From Thelephora terrestris (lineage: Eukaryota; Basidiomycota; Agaricomycetes; Thelephorales; Thelephoraceae): a DNA stretch of 64,000 nucleotides. The notes beneath the pieces are model-generated. The model was not told the DNA's origin, searched no databases, and saw only the letters and a list, made by a program, of their open reading frames with translations. The translations under genes and the position numbers were made by a program. Shown here one piece after another: positions 22,401 to 32,479 of the stretch. Positions within the stretch are counted from its first letter, which is position 1. The number at the start of each line of letters is the position of its first letter. Where the stretch lies: assembly GCA_015956445.1 (NCBI GenBank), contig WIUZ02000001.1, positions 1,426,001-1,490,000 on the forward strand. The letters are read 5' to 3'.

Positions 22401-23129
22401 TCGACTGAAAAGCCATCGATCTCAGCACACCCAGATGTACCCGCTATGCCCTTGCTCTCCTTCCCTACCCCCCAGGCAACCATCGTTCCTCCGCCCTCAG
22501 TGAATCTCACACCAAACTCTTTTCGAGACATCGTTGCAGTGCTGACCAAGCTTCGAGCGACAACCGGGGAAACAGAATCTAGGTTCTCCAGCGTTGTCCC
22601 ACTGCTTCTGAAGAGGAGGTCCAACGTTTACGCATCCGTTGGTGTCACAAAGTTCAAGGACTACGTCATCCTTGCGATGGAGAATGGAGTGGTCAGGATT
22701 AGGGGGATGAAACAAGGCGATGGCTGGGTGTCGCTCGCTGACCAGAAGCCTGGAGATCTGAAGTTGGCTGCCTTGGCCGTCTCGCCCCAGTCCAGCAAAT
22801 CCTCGGAGGATGGAATGGTCACTGCTCGATCTTCGTTCGTCAGCGTGAAGGGGGCTGGAGTCGACTCAAAGTTCGTGGACTTGGTTGAAATTTTAGGGGA
22901 GATGTGGAAGAACGGGGAGAAGAGGCCGCTTTTTTCCCTCGTTGCACCTCAACTCTTGAAAGATGAGAGAAAGAAGGCGAGGACGTTAACTGCCTGCGGC
23001 GTCGACAAGTTCAAGGCATACGCAGAGGTCGCGAAGGAGGCGGGGATTGTCAAAATCGATTACGAACGAGTGGGAGAGGAGAGGATATTTCTGGATACGA
23101 CGATACGAATGAAGGCCGGCTACATCTGA
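19446..23129 (+). CDS. NYN-domain nuclease with six tandem winged-helix (OST-HTH/LOTUS-like) repeats; MARF1-like
   Basis: Predicted RNA endonuclease of the NYN (PIN-like) group. The NYN domain starts after a Ser/Pro-rich leader: GIFWDY spliced to ENCPPS, then LASQFGAVNVFKAYLQLPD, KNSVDLMMI spliced to VDIMAFIKDN, and ILISGDRDFAYLLSTLRWRK; the WDYEN, SVDLMM and SGDRDF aspartates form the expected metal site. A Pro/Ser/Thr linker with a degenerate ITxP tract (about 20990-21120) follows. Six related units then occur at about 21250, 21520, 21835, 22150, 22505 and 22865, built on F-DLI-IL, a RFS-V-P-LL turn, GVTKFK-Y, a GVV segment and GDGW-L. These resemble OST-HTH/LOTUS winged helices, though I cannot confirm that by search. 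Repeats 3 and 4 are the most divergent. Domain order resembles animal MARF1. Start ATG 19446; an in-frame ATG at 19464 is an alternative. A TATAAA lies at 19418. Confidence 0.8.
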
Positions 23130-23180
23130 ATGGCTTAACGATGTATTCACACCTTATTTTCACGATGTTGTATTAAGGCA

Positions 23181-24387
23181 TTAAGTGGCCCCCGAATCTA
23201 TTGTAGTGTATACTCTCAAGGTGTCTTCGTGCTCTTCTAGCATCTCTACGAGATTTGCGATTTGGCCTTCCATCTGCTCGTCAGCTGCCCCAGCTTCTAT
23301 CGGGACATAGACCAGCTCGCCTGCCAAGAGCTCCCCAACTTCGGGTGTCGACGTGAGCGCGGAGGTTAGTTTTCCCAAATTTTCTGGTTGGCAAGTGAAC
23401 TAGGGTAGTGGACAGTGAGATCCGAAATTTGAAGAGAGGGGTAGACATACCTTGAGTTCCATCGTGTCTCCTGATTCAGCGCCGTTCTGAGAGAAGTCGT
23501 CGACAAATGGTAGGGCAACCTCGATTACGTGTTCCACGCGGGTCCCTATCGGTTCATCGACATCCTCAGGCTCCCTGATAGCCACCCGAACGAGCCCTTT
23601 CCGGGTGAACAGGTATTTTACGGGGGTAAGACGTGCACTTGGAAGGGTCAAACCCGACCATACTGTCGACAAAAGCAGGACTCACTCGTGGTCGGTTAAA
23701 AGTTCCCGTAGTCTGTGGACGGTACGGGTCGAATTGTCGGTCAAGCATTCGCTGAAAGTAACGTGGTGTTAGGGACGGATACGAATGACATCCGAATAGA
23801 GAAAACATACATAATGATTCCGACCTCACCAAATGCCATGGCTTCGTAAGTAGCCAGCTGTGAGCCTTTATCCTTGTCTCCGCTTGCCTGCAACTCATGT
23901 GTTTACCAGTCGCGGCGCAAGTGATAGGTCTCCATGCTCACCTTTTTCAGCGCGCTTTCGATGTTGTTCCTAGGAACCCCAGAGGACTTGGCGGCCTTAA
24001 GGATGGCTGCAAGCGCCGCGTTTACGCTGGGATCAGCGGAACCACCGGCTTCGAAGGGATGGAATGAGACGATAGGAAGGGGTTCGGATCGAATGACGTA
24101 CACCGGACTGCGACCATTATGTCCTGGTGACGCGAGCACCCCGTAAGAGCATGCAGTACGGCCGTCGGAAAGAACCTACTCTGGAGACTTTGCCGTATAC
24201 CATGGATTTCTTCATGTCATTAATCCCTTTCTTGGCTGCGATTTTGGACCACTGTAGGGATTGAAACGTAGTTCGCGAGTTAAGGAGTCCACGCCCTTAC
24301 TTTATTGTGGCCGGCAAGCGCGGAACCGGTTGTTGAAAATGCGCGTTGAACAAGGCCACAACGGCACGCAACAGCGGCTCTAAACAT
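23181..24387 (-). CDS. TACO1: TACO1/YebC-family mitochondrial translational activator
   Basis: Homologue of TACO1, which promotes translation of mitochondrial COX1. The N-terminus is a basic presequence (MFRAAVACRCGLVQRAFSTT) followed by GSALAGHNK, spliced to WSKIAAKKGINDMKKSMVYG, the YebC family signature with K-Y-GK. Next come AGGSADPSVNAALAAILKAA and SSGVPRNNIESALKK, a TYEAMAFGEVGIIM segment across introns, and the C-terminal domain (GELVYVPIEAGAADEQM, LVEMLEEHEDTLRVYTTI). It ends DSGAT, TAA at 23181-23183. At least six introns. Its stop is 51 nt from that of the convergent NYN gene. Confidence 0.92.
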
Positions 24388-24571
24388 GACGGAGGATCGG
24401 AGGATGTGGTAAACGGATCAAAACTTCGGAACGACAGTCCACCTCCGCCTGATCGAGTCCAGATCACAGAGACAGTGGACAAATAGGCACGAAATGAGAT
24501 TTTCTACTCAAGGCGGCGTAGTTTACATACGAAAAGAAACGTTTTGTTGAAGCATTCACCACAGCCCGGTA

Positions 24572-25837
24572 TCAATCTTCCTGGCCAATCGCATTTCCAG
24601 ACCGTTTCACCAAATCCCGTTTCGCCTCGGTCAAGTCTTTCGACCTTTCTTCCAACACGTTCTTGTGTTCGTCGATTTTGACTTGAATATCGGCATACAG
24701 CGTCATTTTCTGCCTGTGAAAAGGTGTCAATCCTTCGCGAAACTAAAGTTGACTCGTTGCTCACATCATATGATCTTTGACCTTGCCAACGAATGCATCC
24801 TAAGGTTGATTCATATCTGGAGAAGGTTCCAACTCACCATGTCAAGAATTTCCGAGAATCTATTCGCGATTTCTAGCCGAGCACCAAGTCAGCTCTAAGG
24901 AATCAAGAACCTCGATCGATCCAATTTTACCATCACCGCCCGCTTTCCATTCTTCCACAGACGAATTTGCCCATTTTTCCTTCAGTTCCTCGTATTTCTT
25001 CAAATTCTCGTTGATATATGCGTCTGAATCGAACCCCATTAAAGTGTCAAGTCCATGTTGGTTCGTCCTGAGTTGTTCCGGGGGCGCGGCGTGAGTATAG
25101 GAGGAAGCTGGACGTGATCTGATAGTGGATCCTGACCCCTGCTTGAAACACTGTCGTTACTAACCTCACCTATGGCAGCGTGTGAGACGTCGAGAACACA
25201 CCTGGTCGGATTTGAATCGCTTCGGATTAACGTTCTCCATGTTGTCAACGTCTTCGTCCACCCGTTGGGTTCGCTTTCCCGAGCTAGAAACATCCGTGTA
25301 TCGTCCAGTGAAGAGAACGGAAGGTGAGCCCGATGTGGAGTCATTGATCATCTCTGTGTCTTCGTCCACCTCATTGATCATCGAGAGCATATGCTGAGAG
25401 TCCGCATCTTGAGCGAAGAAAGAACCAGTGGCGCTCCCATTATCCATAACCGGCGAAGAGGGTGCATCTTCTACCTGCGCAGAAGGCATTCCACTACTCT
25501 GATAGGTAGAACTCAAGCCAAGCGCCGCCGAAGAGAGAATCGGAGAAGGGGCAGGAGAAAGATCAAGCCTCGAAGTATGTGAGCCAGTAGACCAATGGTT
25601 GCTCGGTATGCTCTGAGAAGGTACTTGGTGGTCATCGCGAGACTTTGATTTTCTGCTAGGGAGAGACTGGTCGCGTTTCTTTTGGGTGAAAAGACCGGAG
25701 AGATTGAAAGACTTGTTTGCAGCGTTGCCAAGGTCGGTATCTATCCTCTGAGAATGGAACACTTTTGAATCAGACTGAGAGGACGAGAGCTGAGAGTCTG
25801 GGCGAGGGGTAGGGCGAAATGGTTGCCTTGCGCTCAT
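24572..25837 (-). CDS. ECM11: ECM11-like meiotic (synaptonemal complex) protein
   Basis: In budding yeast Ecm11 with Gmc2 forms the synaptonemal complex central element; filamentous fungi carry proteins with the same C-terminal domain. Here a Ser/Pro-rich disordered N-terminus of over 200 residues (QPFRPTPRPDSQLSSSQS; SLPSRKSKSRDDHQVPSQS) is followed by a helical C-terminus: MGFDSDAYINENLKKYEELK, EKWANSSVEEWKAGGD spliced to EIANRFSEILDM, then VKDHM and MTLYADIQVKIDEHKNVLEE with RSKDLTEAKRDLV. The EEW-AGD-I---F-EIL pattern is the ECM11 domain signature. It ends GNAIGQED, TGA at 24572-24574. The meiotic role is inferred from the family; a general coiled-coil protein remains possible. Confidence 0.66.
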
Positions 25838-26225
25838 GGTGATGGGAGAGGGTAAGGTCTAGGCAGGAGCGCGTGATCGGAAACGCGTTGTTTGTCTCGA
25901 TATACGGGTACAGCGATAATATAAGGAGCATAAATACAGCTACTATCTACTAGGTAAAAGAGCGAGGACGGCTGGAATGCAAGGTAAACGACAGAAAAAA
26001 AAAACTCGGTTCGCAATGGGCCAAGTGGGGTCTTGCATGCGGCATTCGAGCCTGAATCCGCCAACCAGCCACGAAGCGGCTGTAGCACAAGCCTGAAGCG
26101 CACGTCACAGTAGACATTCCTGTCCGACTTTGAGTGACTGCGTATTTTGTCCATCGAGTAACGATGCTTGAGTAGCGGGTGAGTATGTTCAGAGAGCCCT
26201 GCCGCTCCCATAGTGCACAAAGCAT
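25838..26225. other. Intergenic spacer between ECM11-like and SMG6-like genes
   Basis: About 390 nt between the ECM11-like start codon and the SMG6-like stop codon, both on the minus strand. It should contain the 3' UTR of SMG6 and promoter of ECM11. An A-rich run lies near 25990. No conserved element recognised. Confidence 0.5.
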
Positions 26226-29200
26226 TTATGGAACAGTTGCCAGGAGTGCGGCCAAGTCTGACTGGCTTGCCGCTGCCAACTGTCTTGACCTCGCCTTCAA
26301 ACGTACTGGATCGGCAGTCAGCGTTATTGTTCACCGAGTGGTCGTCGATCAAACTCACAATTCCGATCCAAACTTAGCAAGACCACCTTTGCGGCATTCT
26401 TGAGATCATAGGTGGCCCCACTGGGCTTGAGCAAGCCGGAGCGGTCAAACCAATGCTCGTCGTGCCAGATTGCAGCCCGGAGGATGAGATCATCCATGTT
26501 CCTCTCCCAAGAGTCACGGTCGCCGAAGTCAACTTGCTCCGTTCGCACGTTGAGTGATGATAAATAGTTGCCCCTTGAAGTTTGGATTTTGAGGGACGTA
26601 GACAAAGTCTTAAGGTTAGACGAGACAAAGGATAGAGCGGCCTTGGACGCTTCCGCAAGTTGAGGAGAGTCCGACGTGGCCAAGCCATCCAGTTCCATAA
26701 TGACTGGGAGGGGGACGATCACTGTCCAACAGAGACTCTCCACAAGGGAAGCGAACTTTGAAAGGGAGGACAGTAGGATATTTGTATCGATGACCAGCAC
26801 GGTGTGACCCGGAACGATAAGATTCTTTGACTTGGGTGTGGACTCCTTGGTGCGGGGCGCGCGTCGGGGGGGCTGCAGAGCGGTGCGGGGTTTATCGTTC
26901 GCGGATTGCAAGATATTGCGAAGGTAACGACGCCGTTCCTTGAGGGTAATGAGTCAATTGCTTGCTTTGTAGATGACGGGGGAAATAGACAGACCTTGAG
27001 TGCCCTGACTTCCTCGCTGTCGTTCTCGTTCTCGACATCGCTCTCCTCGGAAGCGTCCTCCACAGGCCCATCGTCAACATCCATCGAATCATCCCAACGA
27101 TGACGAATCCTGCGCATATCCTCTTCCTCGCGCTCTCTCCTCCGCTGCTCTTTCCAACTCTCGACCTTGTCAGCGAGTCGGCCTTCGACCGACCACAGGC
27201 GTTTGCCATTCGGTTGCTGTGTGCACACAAATCCATCAACGTACTTGGTGATCCTGGTGCCAGAGCGTAGCACCCGGATCCACCTATTATCCTGATCACT
27301 GATATAGTGGGAGGTCCCTTTGCCGTCGTCATCGTCGTAGTCATCCTCGATGATCCCGTCGCTGACTTCCTCGCCTTCTTTCATGTCGAGGACGGCAGTC
27401 TCGTTGATGCGACCGCCACCAACTCGATTCCAGAAGCCCCTTTCATAGATCTTTCGCCCTCCCCAGGCCATCCCCCTCAAGCAAGCATCTTCAGGTAAGG
27501 GAGCACACCCGGCAGTAATGATCGATGGTTCTCTTGACCCTGCTGCCTCGTCAGAAAGTTTGATGGTCGATCTTGGTATGCTGCTCAAGAACACCGCGAG
27601 ATCGCTCCAGGGAATTACACGTTCGAAGATGGACCAGTGGTCGTTCTTGACAACCGTCGACACAAAGGTGAGGATGATCGTAATGTAAGGGTTCAGCGTG
27701 TCTTTCTGGAATGGGATCTTGCGCATCGGTCTGGAAAGAGCCCGAGAGAGCATAGAGAACGTGAGCTGGAGGGAGAGTCTGAGGTGTGCAGGCAGGTAGC
27801 CGCTGAGGTCGGCATCGGCCTTCGCCACGACCGGCGATAAAGCACCTCCATCTGCAGTAAGGGTCTTGACATCTTCCTCTTCAGCGTCGATGTCCATACG
27901 GTCAGAGTCCCTCCGTTCTTCCTTCTTGGAGGAGATGCGGGATTTCGGCAACGGGGGAATCGCGGGGACGATACCGCTGATCTGCTTGAGTACTGCCGTC
28001 GGACGACCGTACTCAAGGATGGAACCGATATTGACTACAGCCATCATCATCCAATCTCGTTCCTCGACCTCTTCTATTTGAAGGCGTTCCAAGAGCCTTG
28101 AGAGAGTGGATTGGAAATCGTCTAGTTGGATGTTGGTGAAGAGCATTCCATGGAGTAGGATGAAGAGGTCGGACACGTGGGCTTCCGGTGAGGAACGGCG
28201 CAGCTGTGCAGATGGTGACCAGAGTGCGAGGATGGACTCTCGAGCAGTGGTGAACGGTTGTAGTGTTGTCATGCTGCGGGAAGTCGTAAGCTCTTGCAGT
28301 GGGTCCGCGGAGCAGGGTACGTACCTTTTGATGAAATGGTACAAACCTCGCAACTCCTCGCCCTCACCGAATTCTTTGCACAAAAAGCCCATGTGATGAT
28401 GCAACCTGCCGGTTCCAGGATACTCAATGAGGCCGTTCGAGTACCATTCCCTGGCTATATTCCTCCACTTTTCGCGTTCTGGTAGGAGCTCCATCGCTCT
28501 CGCGGCTTCAACCCCGACGCTCGGACTGTTGCCCTTGGGTAATACCGGATTGTCGCTGATTTGGCTGGCTTTCGTATCGTCCGCGCCGATCGACATTGAA
28601 ACGTCGTCAGAAAAATCCGGGACTTGAGATACAGCAGATAGGGTGAGAGAAGTCGAACGAGATGACTTTGTAGTCACAAGTTCAGATACAGCCATCCGAT
28701 ATCGTGCGAGATCACCAAGGGACTCGACCCAGCTGCTTCGGTAAACATGCAAATTCTCCTCTTCAAAAAGGCACGAGTAAAATGTGTAGGCGTAGTAAAT
28801 GAAGTCTTGGAGATGTTCCAGGGCGATGATTGAGTTGTTTTCGTTGAAAGCGCAGCGACGAAGGTTCTCAAGTGGACGGTGGAAGCCGTTTAACCAGAGT
28901 CGCATGATAAGATTATACTTCTCAGGGACCGCCCTTAGCGACACTGGGACGTTGTGGGCAAGGGTTAGCCTTAGCAGGTTGTGGATCATGTCTGCAAGGC
29001 TCCAATGGATGTCAGGTAAGGGTGATTGACAAATGATGAAAGCGCCTACTTCTTGTGATCCTCGAGTACCCGTTTCCATCGATCCCTCTCTGTGTCGTCG
29101 TCCTTCTTCTCTTTACCTTTGAGCATCACCCTGGGCTCGTCTAGTGCCTCTTCGCCGTCGTCACGAGATACCTTGGCTTCCAAAATAGATATCTCGCGAT

Positions 29201-30039
29201 ATAATCGTTTGAGCTGCGCGGAAAGCACAGTACCCGTAGTTTCCGATCGGGGTTTGCCGTCAAACAATGCGGAAGAGGCAGATGATCCGTCTGTGGATAG
29301 GGTAAAATTGGAGGACAAACTGGACTGTGCATATGATGAGGTTGAGGAGGCAGAGACATAGTCCTCGGATGATCGGGGCGATGGAGTTGGAGGCTTAGGT
29401 ATTTGAGAGGTGCCATTGGTGGGCCTTGCCAAATTCGAGAAACGAACGGGATCGTCTTTGCGATGATCGAACAATTGGCGCTGCTGCGCATTCTCGCGTT
29501 GGGGAGACTGAGGTTGTGCGCGAGATAAGATTGCAGGACGGGGAGGGGGATGCGGTTGACTACGTTCAACCAAGACCTCGGAGTCTTGGTGATGGCGCAT
29601 CGGGATGGTATCGGTGTTCGGGTTGTAGAGTTTCTGGTGGGGCCGGGGACTTGGATGAGGAGAAGCGGATATCTTGAGTCGACGAGAGAATTCTTCTGGG
29701 TCTGCGTCCTGAGTGTGGTTAGAGGCGGTAGGACCTGGTGTAGGCGTCGCGGGTAGCCTTCTGGGGGAAACAGATGTGGCGGGAAGCGTGGGGACAATTG
29801 TGCGCTCAGAACGATCCCTGGGTTTTGTCGAGCTGAGGGTGCGACAAAGGAGCAAGAAACAGACGAGGTTGATGTCAGATGCACGCATATAAGGCGTCGG
29901 AAAATGTGAAGAGGACGTACGCAGCGGTTCTGCGCTGATGAGCAATAAACTTTTCTGCGAGATCTGTGGGTACGGGATCTCTGGTCTGTTCTCGTTCCTT
30001 GCCCTTTCTCGAAGGACGAGCGGAGGATAAATTGGGCAT
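26226..30039 (-). CDS. SMG6: SMG6/EST1-like NMD endonuclease (EST1 TPR domain plus PIN domain)
   Basis: SMG6 cleaves mRNA near premature stop codons in nonsense-mediated decay. Start MPNLSSARPSRKGKERE at 30039; a disordered Pro/Ser-rich N-terminus follows, then LKRLYREISILEAKV. The EST1/14-3-3-like TPR region is at about 29.07-28.3 kb (RLWLNGFHRPLENLRRCAFN, DFIYYAYTFYSCLFEEEN) with REWYSNGLIEYPGTGRLHHH and ELRGLYHFIKRY. Downstream is the second TPR and DNA/RNA-binding region, then KLWSVEGRLADKVESWKEQR. The PIN domain begins VLVIDTNILLSSLSKFASLV (first Asp), has NMDDLILRAA (second) and VVLLSLDRN (third) spliced to LRLKARSRQLAAAS. It ends ALLATVP, TAA at 26226-26228. About 1200 residues. All three usual PIN acidic positions appear present, so it should be an active nuclease, unlike SMG5. 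Confidence 0.9.
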
Positions 30040-30373
30040 GGTCAAGGACTATGCAGAGGGGGAGGGGGGGTGAGAGATGGGTGGTAGAGAACAGAAGATG
30101 AGTTGTGTCACCGGTGCTTGTCTCCAGCAGCGGTTTGCTTGACGGTCGGGCTGCGCATTAGGTCGATCGTCGGATCACGTGGAGAATGCGCAGCTTTGAC
30201 GCGGCATTTTCCGAGATGGTCGATGATATATGACCCATCGTGAACGATGAGCGGGGGGAGGGAGAAAAATGAAATAGAGGATTTTTCGTCTACAAATTGT
30301 GCTGGGACGACCTAGAACAAGAGAAAAGAATATACAGCGTGCGCCCACACACAAACACCCGTCAACCCGCACT
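30040..30373. other. Intergenic spacer between SMG6-like and STRAP genes
   Basis: 334 nt between the SMG6 start and the STRAP stop, both minus strand. It contains G-rich tracts near 30060-30075 and 30250-30260. No gene or RNA recognised. Confidence 0.5.
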
Positions 30374-31576
30374 CTACGTGCTCCCTTGCCAGAGTCCATA
30401 CGTCTTCCCGGGTGTCGTCTGCCACAACCTAATGGTTCCTGAAATTGAGAACAAGATGAGCATCGGAGCGAGATCTAGGGTAAGATGCGTATAACTCACC
30501 GTCCTCTACAGTGCGCGGAAGGAGGCGGGAAGCCGAACTCGGTCAATTGTCTATCGGTCAGTCGGAAAAAAGTACTCACCGCTTCCGCTCGCATAGAGTT
30601 CACCGTCGGGACTAAACTCGATACAGTGCACCGGGCCGTGATGGCCCTTCAAAATCTCACGCTCTCCGCCATCCATCGTATGTACACGGACCCATTCATC
30701 CGTCAGACTGCCGGTAACAAACCGATCTTGTAGGATAGGATGTATGGATGCGGAGGAAGGGGAATAGGTCAGGTTGACCACGTGAATTGGGAGAACATTT
30801 GGAACAGCGGAGATGAAGGCGGCGGAGTGGCCGGAAGTGACAACAAGTCTGCCTATCTCAGGGGATAGTTCCATGGATGTTACTGGGGTAGGGTAAATGA
30901 TCTTTTCAACCACAGTCCGTGACCTCATGTCCCACCATCTGGGATTGGGAGTTGGTTGCTGGTTCGGTCAGACTACAAGATGGTACGCACTTGATGTTGC
31001 CATCTTCTCCGGCGGTCACTCCGAGGTTGTCTGCCACCCAGATGACACTCTTGATCGTTCCCTCATGAGCGAGACCATTGGTGTCTTCCAAGTAATCTGG
31101 AGGAGCATCGGGGCGGTTGAGGTCGAAGATCCTGACCTTTTTCTCTTGGCCGCCGGTAAGTAAACGGGACGGAGTGGGTGACAGGGCAACTGTTCGGACG
31201 ATATGATTGTGTGGGAAAGAGTGGAGGCTGTGTCCGGTGTAGGAATCCCAGATCTTGCTGGCAACGCAATTGGGTGAGAAAATTGAGAAAAATTGGGTGA
31301 TATTGCGCTAGATGAAGCGTACGCAGTAAAGTCGGCACTTCCTGATGCGGCTATAGAGGTATCCGTTGAGATCTTGCTACTCCAGACTGCACCCTTGTGA
31401 CCGATGAAGGTACCAATCCAATCGCCGGTCCAATCTCTGAGCATCGGGTTTCCATCTTTACAGCTGGATATTAACAGGTAGCTTTTGTCAACTTGAAGAG
31501 GCGAAAAAGATAAGTGGGTGACGGGGCGTGTATGGCCAGGAGCGACGAGTGGGACGGACTTGAAGGTGGTGGTCAT
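30374..31576 (-). CDS. STRAP: STRAP-like WD40 repeat protein
   Basis: STRAP/UNRIP is a seven-bladed WD40 protein that in animals joins the SMN complex and TGF-beta receptor signalling. The N-terminus reads FKSVPLVAPGHTRPVTHLSF, then SYLLISSCKDGNPMLRDW and TGDWIGTFIGHKGAVWSSKI, SASGSADFTA-type blade 2, LLTGGQEKKVRIFDLNRPDA, GTIKSVIWVADNLGVTAGED, GNIKWWDMRS (spliced), then GHHGPVHCIEFSPDGELYAS with GSEDGTIRLWQTTPG. CKDG-PMLR and GDWIGTF-GHKGAVW are specific to STRAP. It ends YGLWQGST, TAG at 30374-30376. About six introns. Confidence 0.91.
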
Positions 31577-32479
31577 TAGGGAGACGTGAGAAATGGAGAG
31601 AACTTGAAGTAGAGCGAAAAAGTGTGTATGTAGGATTGAAATTGTGGGGTACGAGGTTACAGGCGCACCGCGCACTGAGAGGAGGAGGAAAGGATTGAAA
31701 TCAAAAAACGAGATGATGTTGGCCACGTGTAAGACAAAGGCGGGCGCTACATGTTTCTAGGTTAATGCTCGACGATCTATCCGAAGCAAAGCGAGAGCAA
31801 GAGGGTGGCAAAGGCAAGACGGTGGGTCGTGTGCGTCGTGAGAGTCTGCACATCGTCCCATGATGACCTGGACGGTTTCAAGGACCACTGTCCAGGTTCA
31901 TCTGATGCAGGGTGCGGATAAGGACAAAGATGGTAAAATCGTTCGGGCTGACAACAGTTTACCGCCTATGTTTACCCACAGTAGTGTCGATCCAGACCCG
32001 GGGGGTTACGTTGGAAGATTGGAACCATGGCGTATTTGACCAAGTGGGTGCAGGTTGCCGAGGGAAACGGTGCGGAGACAGGCTCTGTTCAAGGCACCAG
32101 GGGCTGGGTACTGGGCTGGGTGAAAGAGGCTAGCGGGCATGTGAGCACGACATCTGCCACTGAATCTACGTCTTTTGCATTCAGGTCTCTTTTTTAGTTG
32201 ACGTTGAGCAGCTGCCACCCTTATAAGGCGAGGCTTTCAAGTTGATCCGTTAGTTACGATCGTTGATCGGCTTGCACCATTCTCCAGTTGCGTCAACGGC
32301 GCAGGCAATTGCGTGCTACTCAATCTCGAGCACATGCTTTGGCTCACTATCATAACGACATCTTTGTCTCACCTGTTCCTGGAAAATGCTTCCCCTTCCT
32401 ACAGATTGGCCCCATCTCCATATAAAATCTACTGCCCTCTCTCCATTCCCATCCATCCGGTCTCCCATTCCTGCCCATC
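31577..32479. promoter_or_regulatory. Divergent promoter region, STRAP and sulfate permease
   Basis: 903 nt between divergent start codons, the longest promoter interval in the window. A TATAAA at 32421-32426, 59 nt before the permease ATG and followed by a CT-rich stretch (32440-32478), is a plausible core promoter. No coding frame supported. Regulation by sulfur supply is known for fungal sulfate permeases; I did not identify a binding site for the sulfur regulator. Confidence 0.5.
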
